NCBI GenBank assembly: GCA_045593555.1
Contig: JAZNWU010000027.1
Coordinates: forward strand, 13,813-77,812
DNA: 64,000 bases
Direction of reading: 5' to 3'
DNA from: Fimenecus sp045593555
GTDB lineage: Bacteria; Bacillota; Clostridia; Oscillospirales; Acutalibacteraceae
In this document: positions 44,223-53,720 of the stretch, piece after piece
How the letters are laid out: the number at the start of each line of letters is the position of its first letter
How positions within the stretch are numbered: the stretch's first letter is position 1
Program-made: the position numbers and the translations under genes
The notes under the pieces: generated by a model
Database searches by the model: none
The model's input: only the letters and a program-made list of their open reading frames with translations
Told to the model about the DNA's origin: nothing

Positions 44223-45599
44223 TTAGTTCTCTGCTTTAAGATTTTTCATTTCCTTGCTGAAAACAATTGCAAATGTAATTGATGCGGTTAGTATTGAAAT
44301 TGCATCTGAAACAGGCTCTGCAAGGAATACTGCAAACACCTTGTTTTCGAAGAAATTAGGTAAAATATAAATCAAAGGCACTAAAAGAATTACTTTTCTT
44401 AAACAAGCAATAAAAAGTGATGCCTTTGCTTTGCCGAGAGCAATAAAAGTCTGCTGAACCGCCATTTGTATTCCAAAGAATACCATTGCACAACCATAAA
44501 GACGAATTGTCCATGTTGCAGTTTCCACAAGTTCAGGATTGTCGTTAAATATTCCTATAAAGAACTGCGGGAACAGCTCAATAGCCATACCGAAAATAAA
44601 AACATAAGAGAAGCAAATAGTCAAAAATGCTTTAAAAGCCTGTTTTACTCTATCAGCATTTTTTGCTCCATAGTTATAACTGATTATAGGCTGTGCACCC
44701 TGACCGATACCTTGCGCAGGTACCCATGCCATCTGGAAAACTGTTGTGCAGATTGTCATAGCCCCTACGGCAATATCACCGCCATACTTCTGTAATGATG
44801 AATTAAATGCCACATTGATTACAGCTTCAGTTGCATTCATAATAAACGGAGAAATACCGAGTGCAAATACAGGTAAAAGAATTTTTGCAGACGGTAAAAG
44901 ATTTTCTTTTCTTATTCTGAGTTTTGTCTTTTTACCAAGTAAGAAGCAAAGCACCCATATTGCAGAAACTGCTTGAGAAATAATCGTCGCAACAGCAGCA
45001 CCGCTGACACCCATATCAAAAGCAAAAATAAATATTGGGTCAAGGATAATATTACAAATCGCACCTATAAGCACAGTTGCCATACTGATTTTTGTAAAGC
45101 CTTGTGTTGTGATAAACATATTAAGTCCAAGGCTAATCATAACAAAAATTGAACCTGCTGAATAAATCTGCATATATGGAAGTGCATATATTATTGTTTC
45201 TTCACTTGCACCGAAAGCCATTAAAAGCCTTTCACCAAATGCCATAAATAATATGGTCAATACAATAGCAAAGAAGAACAATAACACAAAACAGTTACCA
45301 AGAATTTTCTCTGCTTTTTTAATATCGCCTTTTCCCATTTCAATAGCAGCACGAGGAGCACCGCCCTGAGCCACAAGCATCGTAAATGCAGATATAAGAG
45401 TAATTACAGGCACACAAAGTCCCACACCTGTAAGTGCTACCGTGCCCACATCTTCCATGTGTCCTATATAAATTCTATCCACCACATTGTAAAAAAGATT
45501 TACAATCTGTGCAAGAATTGCAGGAATACTCAATTTAATTATAAGGCTCCAGATAGGTGCCGTGGCCATTTGTTTTGATATATCTTGTCTTTTATCCAT
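44223..45599 (-). CDS. MATE-family transporter within the glycoside cluster
   Basis: A 458-residue twelve-helix MATE transporter, diverged from the one at 14787-16169. N-terminal IWSLIIKLSIPAILAQIVNLFYNVVDRIYIGHM and the second-half AQPIISYNYGAKNADR are family marks. It sits between a PfkB kinase (19-base gap) and an FGGY kinase, so it is probably co-expressed with sugar genes. MATE proteins are exporters, so a role in sugar uptake would be unusual; relief of sugar-phosphate or phenolic aglycone stress is a possible reason for the placement. Confidence 0.9.
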   Translation of the reverse strand: MDKRQDISKQMATAPIWSLIIKLSIPAILAQIVNLFYNVVDRIYIGHMEDVGTVALTGVGLCVPVITLISAFTMLVAQGGAPRAAIEMGKGDIKKAEKILGNCFVLLFFFAIVLTILFMAFGERLLMAFGASEETIIYALPYMQIYSAGSIFVMISLGLNMFITTQGFTKISMATVLIGAICNIILDPIFIFAFDMGVSGAAVATIISQAVSAIWVLCFLLGKKTKLRIRKENLLPSAKILLPVFALGISPFIMNATEAVINVAFNSSLQKYGGDIAVGAMTICTTVFQMAWVPAQGIGQGAQPIISYNYGAKNADRVKQAFKAFLTICFSYVFIFGMAIELFPQFFIGIFNDNPELVETATWTIRLYGCAMVFFGIQMAVQQTFIALGKAKASLFIACLRKVILLVPLIYILPNFFENKVFAVFLAEPVSDAISILTASITFAIVFSKEMKNLKAEN

Positions 45600-45618
45600 T
45601 TTCTCACCCGATTGACAT

Positions 45619-46524
45619 TTATTTAATCAAATACTGATATTTTTCTAAATAATCTTTTATTTCATTTTTTGTTATATATTCCGTCAAACAACCTACACCT
45701 GTAACACACTTACCACCTGTGATGTTACCTGCTAATATACATTTTCTGAAATCAAAATCATTGTAAAGTCCGTAGATAAAACCCGAAAGAAATGCATCTC
45801 CTGCACCTGTTGCATCTACGCACTTGAACTCATCAATGTTTTCAACTACAAAATAGTCACTATCATAGCCTGCACAACCGAGTTTACCGAGTTTTACAAC
45901 AGGTTTCTCAAAATATTCGTGGAGAATCTTAAGTGCCTCTTTATAATCTCTTGTACCTGTCAATTTTTCTGTTTCATCGATGTTAGGTGTGTAATAATCA
46001 GCAATTTCAATTAATTCTTTATGTTTTCCAATAGACATATCGTCACTATATCCCGTATCAAGCACAAGGATTGTGCCGTCTTTTTTTAGCTCCTTATACA
46101 CCGGAGTGATTTTCTCCTGCATAGCAACAACCTTTGCACCCTTAAGAGCATTATAGATTTTTTCATGCATTTCATCAGAATAGATTTCTGTGCCACCATA
46201 AGACACAAAAGTCCTGTCTGTACTTGTAATGATTGCAGAAGTCACATTCAGCGGATAATTCTGACTCTCAAAAATCTCGTAATTTGTTCCACTTTTAATA
46301 AGCTCACCTTTTGCAAAGTCTGAAAACATATCGTCGCCTAAAAAAGTACCGATTTTTGCAGGAATACCTAAACGGGAACAATTTATCATTGTTGCAGGAA
46401 GTCCACCACCAAGACAAACCTTGAAATCTTTTGAGTAGATTTCTTCACCCTCATTTGGAATTCGTGGCATTCCCGAATAAAGCAAATCAACATTTAATTT
46501 TCCGAATGCACCAACAAAACTCAT
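45619..46524 (-). CDS. PfkB-family carbohydrate kinase
   Basis: A 301-residue ribokinase-family kinase. The family's two signatures are an N-terminal glycine-rich CLGGGLPATMINCSRLG and the C-terminal anion-hole motif CVDATGAGDAFLSGFIYG with the catalytic Asp. Substrate (fructose, ribose, tagatose-6-P or other) is unclear. The start at 46524 overlaps the GH4 stop in an ATGA and has AGGAG seven bases before; an ATG two codons upstream leaves only one base after AGGAG. Confidence 0.9.
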   Translation of the reverse strand: MSFVGAFGKLNVDLLYSGMPRIPNEGEEIYSKDFKVCLGGGLPATMINCSRLGIPAKIGTFLGDDMFSDFAKGELIKSGTNYEIFESQNYPLNVTSAIITSTDRTFVSYGGTEIYSDEMHEKIYNALKGAKVVAMQEKITPVYKELKKDGTILVLDTGYSDDMSIGKHKELIEIADYYTPNIDETEKLTGTRDYKEALKILHEYFEKPVVKLGKLGCAGYDSDYFVVENIDEFKCVDATGAGDAFLSGFIYGLYNDFDFRKCILAGNITGGKCVTGVGCLTEYITKNEIKDYLEKYQYLIK

Positions 46525-47888
46525 TTCCATTCTCCTGTAAAATCTTTGTTAAGTTCAATATATTGGTCAACTAATTTCTCCGCAAGTGAATATGAACCCA
46601 CCAAAGGGTGCAGATAAAGGCAATCAACTGCACTTTCTCTGTCACAATTTATAATCGCCTTTGACGCAAGTCGTTCATACGCCTTTACTCTTGTTATAAT
46701 CTCTTTATTTTCAAAAGGCACATCACCAATCTGAATTGGTGTCACCTTACCGTTCTTAATTTCACAGGAAATTTCAACTGTATCACTTTCGTCGAGAAAA
46801 TCAATAGCCTTGTTATCATTTGGAATGCAAGCAATCATTCTGCATTTTTCCGTTGAATTTTTAGCATCAATTATTCCAAGTGCCACACCTGCATATCCAC
46901 CGTCGTCGGGTGCATACATATCAAAATGCCAAGTTGAATTTCTCTTTTCACCCGTTTCACTTGCCATATATGAATTTTCACGAAGTCCATAGTAATAATC
47001 GAATATTTCCAATGCTTTCTGGAAATCATTTTCAATATCAACCGCTGACAATTCCTCTGTCATTTTCTCATTTATATCAGCAATCTGCTCACCACGGGTA
47101 CGCTCTGCCTTAAGAATATTCTCAACTGCCTTTTCACGATTATAGAAATAGTACATATATTCATTCGGAACATACTGTTTTCGCATCAAAAATTCCTTAT
47201 TAAAATATCGCAAATCAGTATTTTCATAAGCCTTATCATCACTTACGATTTTAGCTGTGATATCCTCACCGTCTGCCTTGATGTATTTGAAGAAAGACAA
47301 ATGATTAAGACCATAACAAAGTGCATCCAAGTGATTTTCAGGATAACCATAAAGTTCTTCAAATCGTCTTAACATTCCGCTTGGTGCATCGCAAATGCCA
47401 TAAGTAAAATCATATCCCATATCACGAAGAGTCTGTGACACAACTCCTGCAGGATTTGTGAAATTAAACACCATAGCATCAGGCTTTGCGTATTGTTTCA
47501 CCAATTCACAGTATTCTTTCAATGCAGGAATACTTCTCATTGCAAACGAGAACCCTGCCGCACCTGTTGTTTCCTGACCGAGAATACCCAAATCCAATGC
47601 AATTCTCTCATCACGGCAACGCATACGGTCACCACCTGCACGGATTGTAGTTATTACATAATCAGCATCCGTAATTGCCTCTTTACCGTCAGTTGTCAAT
47701 GTGAATTTCAAAGCAGGACAAAGACGGCGAGAGACTTCTCCCGCCATCTTGCCGTAAATATTTAGTTTTTTCTCATTGCTATCCATAAAGACGAGCTCTT
47801 TTATTCCCATCTTCTGAGCTCTGTCCGCAATACTCTTTGCAAGAAACATTGAACGGACTCCGCCACCACCGATAACTGCAAGTTTCAT
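46521..47888 (-). CDS. Glycoside hydrolase family 4 enzyme
   Basis: A 455-residue NAD- and Mn-dependent glycosidase. GH4 enzymes oxidise the sugar's C3 and eliminate the aglycone rather than using two acids. The NAD loop is KLAVIGGGGVRSMFLAKS. The metal cysteine is in GICDAPSGM and the histidine in CYGLNHLSFF. FNFTNPAGVVSQTL is conserved. The CDAP form resembles 6-phospho-glucosidases more than the CHS-type galactosidases, but no PTS is in the window to make a 6-phosphate. The ATG at 47888 was chosen over an upstream GTG because AGGTG precedes it. Confidence 0.9.
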   Translation of the reverse strand: MKLAVIGGGGVRSMFLAKSIADRAQKMGIKELVFMDSNEKKLNIYGKMAGEVSRRLCPALKFTLTTDGKEAITDADYVITTIRAGGDRMRCRDERIALDLGILGQETTGAAGFSFAMRSIPALKEYCELVKQYAKPDAMVFNFTNPAGVVSQTLRDMGYDFTYGICDAPSGMLRRFEELYGYPENHLDALCYGLNHLSFFKYIKADGEDITAKIVSDDKAYENTDLRYFNKEFLMRKQYVPNEYMYYFYNREKAVENILKAERTRGEQIADINEKMTEELSAVDIENDFQKALEIFDYYYGLRENSYMASETGEKRNSTWHFDMYAPDDGGYAGVALGIIDAKNSTEKCRMIACIPNDNKAIDFLDESDTVEISCEIKNGKVTPIQIGDVPFENKEIITRVKAYERLASKAIINCDRESAVDCLYLHPLVGSYSLAEKLVDQYIELNKDFTGEWK

Positions 47889-47900
47889 AATATTCACCTA

Positions 47901-49607
47901 TTAAAGAACATCAAACACATTGCTTTCGCCACTATCCAAATTGAGTCTGAGTGTCTTGTCAACACCATTTTCTGTGAAATCAAGACGAATTACATCTTCA
48001 CTCTCAAACTCTGCAAAATTAACCTTGTAATCCTTATCCTTGAAGAAATCCTTAAGATATTCAATTCTGTTATCGTCAAAGTCACCTGCATTGTCAGAAA
48101 CGAAAAGCACATTTCCGCAAATTGAGTTTACCTTACCGTGAAGAAGCTTCTGCTCCCAATTGTAACCGATGTTAATGTCACGAAGGAAGAATACGTCAGG
48201 GTCATTACAGAATGCTCTGCCGTCAAGGTGATTACGGAAGATTGTGTTAGTAATTGCATTCTGTGATGATGGAATTTCAGCATTGAATCTGATGCCTGTT
48301 ACTATAGAGTTTATGTTAAGACTCTTTTTAAGTTCAAATTTCCAGTTTTTGTTTACGTCACAGCTGATACGACAAGCATCAAAGATACCCATACAAGCAC
48401 CAAGAGGCACACCACAACCGAGAATCCACTTGTCACCACAAGCTTCACGAAGCAAATCTACACCGTCACACATAATCTCGCCACGGGTTTTGCCGTTTCT
48501 TGGTTCAATACACTGGCTATAAAGAAAGTCGAGTTTTACCATATCGAATCCCCAGACATTGAGAACTGTGTCGAAAACTTTTTTGATATATGCACGAACA
48601 TCAGGATTGTAAATATCAAGTGTGTATGCACCGCCCCAACCCTGACAGCCAAGCATCTTTTTGCCTGTTTTGTTCCATCTGATAAGCCAGTCAGGATGCT
48701 TCTTTGCAATAATTGAAGAAACTTGAGCACTGAAAGGAGCAAGCCAGATACCTGCCTTATAGCCCTTCTTGTGAATTTCATCTGCGATATATTTCATACC
48801 CTTAGGGAATTTTTTGTGGTCAGTAATGAGCCAGTCACCAACTGCGTGCTGATAACCGTCGTCAACCTGGAAAATATTAACCTCTTCACTTGCTCTGTCA
48901 AGTCCGTTAAGGTCACGGATGATAATATTTTCATTGATATTCTGGAAATAGTTATACCATGATGTGTAACCTGAAAGATGCTTGATTGCAGGTTTCTTAC
49001 AACCAACAAAGTCGAAGAAATACTTATCCATAACTTCGTCCATATTGCCCTCGATAATTGCAATATCGAACATTTCATATTCCTGACCCTCTTTGAGCAC
49101 AAGACCTTCAACATCCTTTGTAACTCTGAACTTATCATTGTTCATATCAACTTCAAAGACTGTAAAACCTTTGCGTTCACTTCTTGAACCGTAAAGTTTG
49201 ATTTCCTTTTCGCCTTTTTCACGGAAATAACAATATGTATAACCGTGGAACTTGCCTTTTTCACCATATCCCTTTGCAAAATGATAGTCACCTGAAAGTC
49301 CTGCAAAATGAGCAGTAAACTTTGTTATTCTTGCAAGCTCAAAAAGACCGTCAAATGTATCATCCTTTGAAAATTCACGAGATGTTGTCCAAGCCTGATA
49401 ACCGTTTGCATAGAAAAGGTCGTCACTGTCAAAATCCTTTTCATATTCAAGAACACAAGTCACCATTTCAAAGCTTTTCTTTGCAGTAAGTACACCCTTG
49501 ATGCTGTCATCAGTTTTTTCATATTTGAATGAGAAAAACTTGTTGTCAAAGCTCTTACAACGAACAATTGCACCATTTTCTTTTACATCAGCATAAAATT
49601 TACACAT
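47901..49607 (-). CDS. Alpha-galactosidase-like glycoside hydrolase (GH36 / clan GH-D)
   Basis: A 568-residue cytoplasmic enzyme with no signal peptide. A beta-sandwich start of about 170 residues precedes a TIM barrel. Barrel motifs are VEGL..NIFQVDDGYQ, KAGIWLAPFSAQVSS, and the nucleophile segment DMVKLDFLYSQC (KxDF motif). The acid/base candidate aspartate is in ACRISCDVNKNW. It should release terminal alpha-galactose from raffinose-type sugars or galactomannan oligosaccharides. First gene of a five-gene operon; GGGGGGAAT lies before the ATG. Confidence 0.88.
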   Translation of the reverse strand: MCKFYADVKENGAIVRCKSFDNKFFSFKYEKTDDSIKGVLTAKKSFEMVTCVLEYEKDFDSDDLFYANGYQAWTTSREFSKDDTFDGLFELARITKFTAHFAGLSGDYHFAKGYGEKGKFHGYTYCYFREKGEKEIKLYGSRSERKGFTVFEVDMNNDKFRVTKDVEGLVLKEGQEYEMFDIAIIEGNMDEVMDKYFFDFVGCKKPAIKHLSGYTSWYNYFQNINENIIIRDLNGLDRASEEVNIFQVDDGYQHAVGDWLITDHKKFPKGMKYIADEIHKKGYKAGIWLAPFSAQVSSIIAKKHPDWLIRWNKTGKKMLGCQGWGGAYTLDIYNPDVRAYIKKVFDTVLNVWGFDMVKLDFLYSQCIEPRNGKTRGEIMCDGVDLLREACGDKWILGCGVPLGACMGIFDACRISCDVNKNWKFELKKSLNINSIVTGIRFNAEIPSSQNAITNTIFRNHLDGRAFCNDPDVFFLRDINIGYNWEQKLLHGKVNSICGNVLFVSDNAGDFDDNRIEYLKDFFKDKDYKVNFAEFESEDVIRLDFTENGVDKTLRLNLDSGESNVFDVL

Positions 49608-49641
49608 GGTAATTCCCCCCTAAAATCTTTCATACATAATA

Positions 49642-49670
49642 ATCTTAACATATTAACTAACTAAAATCAA
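49642..49670 (-). promoter_or_regulatory. Candidate promoter of the GH36 operon
   Basis: Minus strand TTGATT (49670-49665), 17 bases, TAAGAT (49647-49642), about 30 bases before the ATG. A second candidate (TTGACG with TACAAA) lies about 65 bases further upstream. Confidence 0.45.
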
Positions 49671-49741
49671 CATTAAAACTATTATCTTCCCGACAATCAT
49701 TCTGCACAAAAATTTGTATGTTTATTTATACATCCCGTCAA

Positions 49742-49770
49742 GTGACTTTCATCTGATTTTTAGTTATACT
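49742..49770 (+). promoter_or_regulatory. Promoter of the GH43 gene
   Basis: GTGACT (49742-49747), 17 bases, TATACT (49765-49770), about 30 bases before the GTG start. It is divergent from, and close to, the GH36 promoter region. Confidence 0.6.
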
Positions 49771-49806
49771 TAATTGAAGATTAAAAGCGAAATAAGGTGT
49801 TAATCA

Positions 49807-50727
49807 GTGAACAATACTGAATACGCTGTTCCTGCAAAAAGTCAAAGCGGAAAATATCTTTTTGCATATTTTGTAGGCAATGAGCCTGAACAAGAGCGAA
49901 TTCATTTTGCAGTAAGTGAAGACGGATATAATTTTGAAGCACTCAATAATAATGAGCCTATTATCGTCCAGACAAAAGGAAAACAATGTGTCCGTGACCC
50001 ATATATCGTAAAAGGTCAGGACGGATATTACTATATAATTGGCACAGATATGAAAAGTAAAGAAGGTTGGACTTCTAATCACGCACTTGTCACTTGGAAA
50101 TCAAAAGATTTAGTTAATTGGACAGACGAAACAATCATAGATATGTGTGATTTTGGTGGAGTTTTTACCACCACTACAAGAGCATGGGCACCACAGGCAT
50201 TGTGGGATGAAAAAGAAAAAATGTATATGGTATATTGGGCACATTCTGACCTGAAAAATGATATTGCTCAAATGTATTATGCTTATACATCAGATTTCAA
50301 AACTATAACTGAGCCAAAACTTTTATATGAACGTCCCGGAATTCAAACTATTGACGGTGACATAGCATATAACAAGAACAATGGAAAGTATTATCTTTAT
50401 TTCAAGCACGACGAAGACCAGACAATTGCTTATACAACATCCGAAAATTTATCAGGACCATACAAAGAAGAATCAATCGTCGTTTCTCTTGCAAAAACAG
50501 GTGTTGAAGGTAGCGAAATCTATAACATCACAGGCACAGACCAGTGGATAATGATTATGGATGAGTACAGCACAGACCGTTTCTTTATGCAACAGACAAC
50601 TGACTTTGAGAATTTCAAGCCTGTAAGCCCTGATGATTACAGCATGGATTTCAATCCTCGTCACGGAGCAATAACATCAATTACTGATGAACAGTATGAA
50701 GCGTTAATTAAACATTTCGGAAAATAA
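49807..50727 (+). CDS. Glycoside hydrolase family 43 enzyme (arabinosidase/xylosidase type)
   Basis: A 306-residue five-bladed-propeller glycosidase. The three GH43 acids are visible: general base Asp in QCVRDPYIVKGQDGYYY, the pKa-modulating Asp region around TRAWAPQALWDEKEKMYMVYW and TIDGDIAYNKNNGKYYLYF, and general acid Glu in GVEGSEIYNI. There is no signal peptide, so it acts inside the cell on imported arabino- or xylo-oligosaccharides. GTG start with AAGGTG seven bases before. It is divergent to the GH36 operon and possibly co-regulated from the shared 199-base gap. Confidence 0.88.
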   Translation: MNNTEYAVPAKSQSGKYLFAYFVGNEPEQERIHFAVSEDGYNFEALNNNEPIIVQTKGKQCVRDPYIVKGQDGYYYIIGTDMKSKEGWTSNHALVTWKSKDLVNWTDETIIDMCDFGGVFTTTTRAWAPQALWDEKEKMYMVYWAHSDLKNDIAQMYYAYTSDFKTITEPKLLYERPGIQTIDGDIAYNKNNGKYYLYFKHDEDQTIAYTTSENLSGPYKEESIVVSLAKTGVEGSEIYNITGTDQWIMIMDEYSTDRFFMQQTTDFENFKPVSPDDYSMDFNPRHGAITSITDEQYEALIKHFGK

Positions 50728-50792
50728 AAAAGACAGGATTTGAGTTTTTTACTCAAAATGAGTCCAATAAAAACGAACAGTAGAAAAAAAGA

Positions 50793-50828
50793 CCACCTAT
50801 AGTAGAATTAAGTATCTACCTTAGGTGG
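50793..50828. terminator. Bidirectional terminator between GH43 and a glycosyltransferase
   Basis: CCACCTA and TAGGTGG pair, with TAGTAG/CTAC pairing inside. The plus side ends AATTTTT and the minus side TCTTTTTTTC. Confidence 0.85.
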
Positions 50829-50857
50829 AATTTTTATGACTATAAGTTATCTACGTG

Positions 50858-51925
50858 TTAAAGATTACGAATAAGAAACTGAACAATTTTTAAAAAGAAG
50901 GTTCCACAAGAAACATGACAAAACCAAATTACTTTTTGACTGTAAATTCCATAAAACTTTTCCCACAACAACATTAGAAAATAACCCCAATATGTGTGTG
51001 AATGTATATAGACCCAATCAAAAATCTTACCCAATATATCCGTCCTTGTGGTTTGATACGATTTAATAAGGGTACATTCAGTTGGTCTTTTACAAGGAAA
51101 CAAACCATTCTTTTTCATTGATTTAATGATTTGCTTCCTTTCATTTTTAGGCATTTTAGCAGATAAATTCAAGGTATACCAAGTAAATGACATCATCAAG
51201 TTCGCTGAAGCAACAGAATTACCTATCTTATTATCATAATACTCTTTCATTATTCTAGCAGAAATGAACTGGGACTTGATTTTCTTTTTATTTGCAACAA
51301 CATCAAATGAAGTCATAGCAGAGTTTTCACGATTTCTATAAAGATACAGTGGTTTATCTACAACATAAAGAGTAGGATTATGAGAATTTATTTCGAACAT
51401 AAAAACACTGTCTTCACAATAAGCTAAATCGGTATTAAATTTGCATTTATGTTCACAAATAAAAGAACGTGACAATAAACTTGAACACACGTTACTATCT
51501 GTTGCATTTGAATTTGTTTTAAGCTCGTCGTCATTAACATAATGACTGACGTCGCCACTAAAAATGAACATACCAACTCTTATTCTGTCAACATTGTTTT
51601 CTGTTATGACAGATTTAAGACTTAGCAGCGATTTATTCTTTAACACATCATCGGAATCAAAAAACCAAATATATTTACCTTTTGCTATGTCAATACCAAC
51701 GTTTCTTGCTGATGAAACACCACCATTTTCTTTATCTATAACAACTACATTATGATATTTTGAGGAATACTTATGTAAAATACTCGAACTTCCGTCTGTG
51801 GAACCATCATTTACACAAATTATTTCATATTCATCGTGAGAAATGTTTTGATTAAGAAGAGAATCGAGGCACTCCTCAAGGTATAATTCAGTATTATACA
51901 CCGGAACGATAAAACTAATAAGCAT
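50858..51925 (-). CDS. Glycosyltransferase family 2
   Basis: A 355-residue GT-A enzyme. The N-terminal donor site reads ISFIVPVYNTELYLEECLDSLL, then IICVNDGSTDGSS, NGGVSSARNVGIDIAKGKYIWFFDSDDV (DSDD metal motif). The C-terminal part ends with a hydrophobic, aromatic-rich region, perhaps membrane-associated. Such enzymes build surface polysaccharide or glycan side chains; the sugar is unknown. It follows the GT1 gene by 40 bases, and together they make a small two-gene unit without other polysaccharide genes. Confidence 0.9.
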   Translation of the reverse strand: MLISFIVPVYNTELYLEECLDSLLNQNISHDEYEIICVNDGSTDGSSSILHKYSSKYHNVVVIDKENGGVSSARNVGIDIAKGKYIWFFDSDDVLKNKSLLSLKSVITENNVDRIRVGMFIFSGDVSHYVNDDELKTNSNATDSNVCSSLLSRSFICEHKCKFNTDLAYCEDSVFMFEINSHNPTLYVVDKPLYLYRNRENSAMTSFDVVANKKKIKSQFISARIMKEYYDNKIGNSVASANLMMSFTWYTLNLSAKMPKNERKQIIKSMKKNGLFPCKRPTECTLIKSYQTTRTDILGKIFDWVYIHSHTYWGYFLMLLWEKFYGIYSQKVIWFCHVSCGTFFLKIVQFLIRNL

Positions 51926-51965
51926 ATATAATTTCCTTTGCTTTTATTTAATTATATTTCGAAAA

Positions 51966-53075
51966 TTAGTTGATTTTATAAACATTTTTTATTGCATTAC
52001 ACCAGTTTTCAATACTGTATTTTTCAATAAACTCATTAGAGTTCGATGGTGCATTTCTATCAAGCTGTATAGCTTGTTCAATGGCTTTTGCACATGAAAT
52101 ATAATCCTCAGTCGGGTAAACAAAAGACTTATCATAACTATGAGACCATACTGTGGCAGGAATATCGCTCACAACAAGTGGTGTATTCTGAGAAATTGCC
52201 TCAAGCACACCATACGAAAAAGACTCTGTACGACTTGCCGACAAATAAACATCCGCGGCCTTATGGTATGCAAATATATCATCAGTGCTTTCAAGAAACT
52301 TAATAAAAGGACTACGAGGATCAACACTTGTGAACTCTTTTATAGATTTTAGACTATCGTCACTGGGGGTGTCGCTATGACCAACAACACCTAAAACTAT
52401 GTTGGGATTTGATTTGCTTATTTTTTCAACGGCCTTAAAAGCAATATCCATCCCTTTAGTATGTAAATGCCAACCTAAAAACAAACATAGTTTCTGGTTG
52501 TCTTTAATACCAAGTTTATTACGCATTTCTTCCCTTGTGGCAAACTTATTTACGTTTCTATTAAAGGAAATGCCATTTGGAACAAAAAAACGTTTCGCAA
52601 AAATATAATACTTACATTTTCTTTCATTTACGCACACAATGCTTATGTTGTTCATTCTGTATCTTAATGATGTAAGTGCACAATAAGCTTTTTGTTTTAC
52701 AAGATTAACTTGAGGATTGAACTCCATATGGTCATGAACGAAAATTTTAACACCAAGTGATTTTGCGTAATTCAGAATAATTCCATGATAAATTCCGAAG
52801 TGCAAATGTAAAATATCAATATTATTTTTATCAATAATTTCTTTTAAATAAGTCAGTGCCTCTTCTCCGGTTGTATGTTTTGCAAGAAATACTTTAAAGC
52901 CTTCATTTTTAAGCCAATGAACCCAAGAATTTTCTGACAATGTATTGGGGGCTTCAGGAAAAATAAAGAATATTTTATGATTGTTTTTTTTCAAATCCCT
53001 ACCCAACTCAACTAAGGAACCAATAAAGTTACCGCTTGCAGGAGTGGAATAATCCGCAGCAATTAAAACATTCAT
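51966..53075 (-). CDS. Glycosyltransferase family 1 (GT-B fold)
   Basis: A 369-residue GT-B glycosyltransferase. The N-terminal acceptor domain starts MNVLIAADYSTPASGNF. The C-terminal donor domain has LCLFLGWHLHTKGMDIA, VLGVVGHSD, and the EX7E-type nucleotide-sugar motif around SASRTESFSYGVLEAISQNTPLVVSD. It is probably involved in capsule or exopolysaccharide assembly with the neighbouring GT2. AGGTGATAAA precedes the ATG. Confidence 0.9.
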   Translation of the reverse strand: MNVLIAADYSTPASGNFIGSLVELGRDLKKNNHKIFFIFPEAPNTLSENSWVHWLKNEGFKVFLAKHTTGEEALTYLKEIIDKNNIDILHLHFGIYHGIILNYAKSLGVKIFVHDHMEFNPQVNLVKQKAYCALTSLRYRMNNISIVCVNERKCKYYIFAKRFFVPNGISFNRNVNKFATREEMRNKLGIKDNQKLCLFLGWHLHTKGMDIAFKAVEKISKSNPNIVLGVVGHSDTPSDDSLKSIKEFTSVDPRSPFIKFLESTDDIFAYHKAADVYLSASRTESFSYGVLEAISQNTPLVVSDIPATVWSHSYDKSFVYPTEDYISCAKAIEQAIQLDRNAPSNSNEFIEKYSIENWCNAIKNVYKIN

Positions 53076-53384
53076 TTTATCACCTACTAATTATCAGTAT
53101 TTTAATGATATCAAACAAATAAAATAATGTCAACAAATCCAAACAACCGAGATAATATAATTCGCTGTTTTAGTTGTAAAATAAAAACACTTTTCTTTTA
53201 TCACATAACAGAATTCAGCGTATACATCCATTTCTACAATAACGAAAGAATCCAACTTAAAACAAAACTGACTTCGCTTGAAAGCGAAATCAGTTTATTG
53301 TTTAAATATTTAATATTTAACATCATAGAAGGGATGTACTGTTTATGCAATTGGGGACAGTTCACTCTTTTCCTGTCTTTCATT
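53076..53384. other. Intergenic region with terminator and a repeat remnant
   Basis: This 309-base gap between the GT1 start and the AbrB-type gene's stop holds the AbrB terminator (53265-53296). It also holds a short imperfect inverted repeat (CATAGAA near 53324 and TTCTATAG near 53383) enclosing TTGGGGACAGTTCAC. The rest is AT-rich, without a convincing gene, and presumably contains the GT promoter. Confidence 0.5.
53265..53296 (-). terminator. Terminator downstream of the AbrB-type gene
   Basis: AAACTGATTTCGCTT and AAGCGAAGTCAGTTT pair on the minus strand with one mismatch, then TTGTTTTAAG. Confidence 0.75.
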
Positions 53385-53615
53385 CTATAGTGATTTAATT
53401 TTTGCGATGCAATCTTCACATATTCCAAATTCTTTATTAATATTCTCTTCTGCTCCACAAATTTTGCAGTCAGGAGTAAGCTTTTCAACAATAATTTTTC
53501 CGTCTTTTTCTGTAATTCGTACCTCTGCGAGGTCGTCTATTCCGGTCTTTTTTCTATATTCAGCTGGAAGCACAATTCTTCCCATATGGTCTAATTTTCG
53601 CACAAATTGTGTCAT
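53385..53615 (-). CDS. AbrB/SpoVT-type transcription regulator with C-terminal zinc ribbon
   Basis: A 76-residue protein. Residues 1-46 form the swapped-hairpin AbrB DNA-binding domain (FVRKLDHMGRIVLPAEYRKK, then VRITEKDGKIIVEKL). The C-terminal part has two cysteine pairs (CKICGA and CEDC), a likely zinc ribbon. AbrB-like proteins act as transition-state or sporulation regulators in Firmicutes; the target here is unknown. The ATG at 53615 follows GAGAGGTGAAAGTT; a three-residue extension is less likely. Its TAG stop coincides with the edge of a short inverted repeat. Confidence 0.88.
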   Translation of the reverse strand: MTQFVRKLDHMGRIVLPAEYRKKTGIDDLAEVRITEKDGKIIVEKLTPDCKICGAEENINKEFGICEDCIAKIKSL

Positions 53616-53720
53616 AACTTTCACCTCTCAACATTATTTGACATATTTTACCATAACATATTAGCATATTTTTGTCGATAAAGAAAGAATTAAATAAAAA
53701 TTTTTTTAATTTAGTATTTG

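Noticed and set aside
49608..49806. LacI/AraC-type operator between GH36 and GH43
   Set aside because: Only weak AT-rich partial palindromes were found and no regulator gene is adjacent.
53127..53390. Possible plus-strand gene in the AbrB-GT gap
   Set aside because: No ribosome site, starts in AT-rich DNA, crosses the terminator stem; composition not protein-like.
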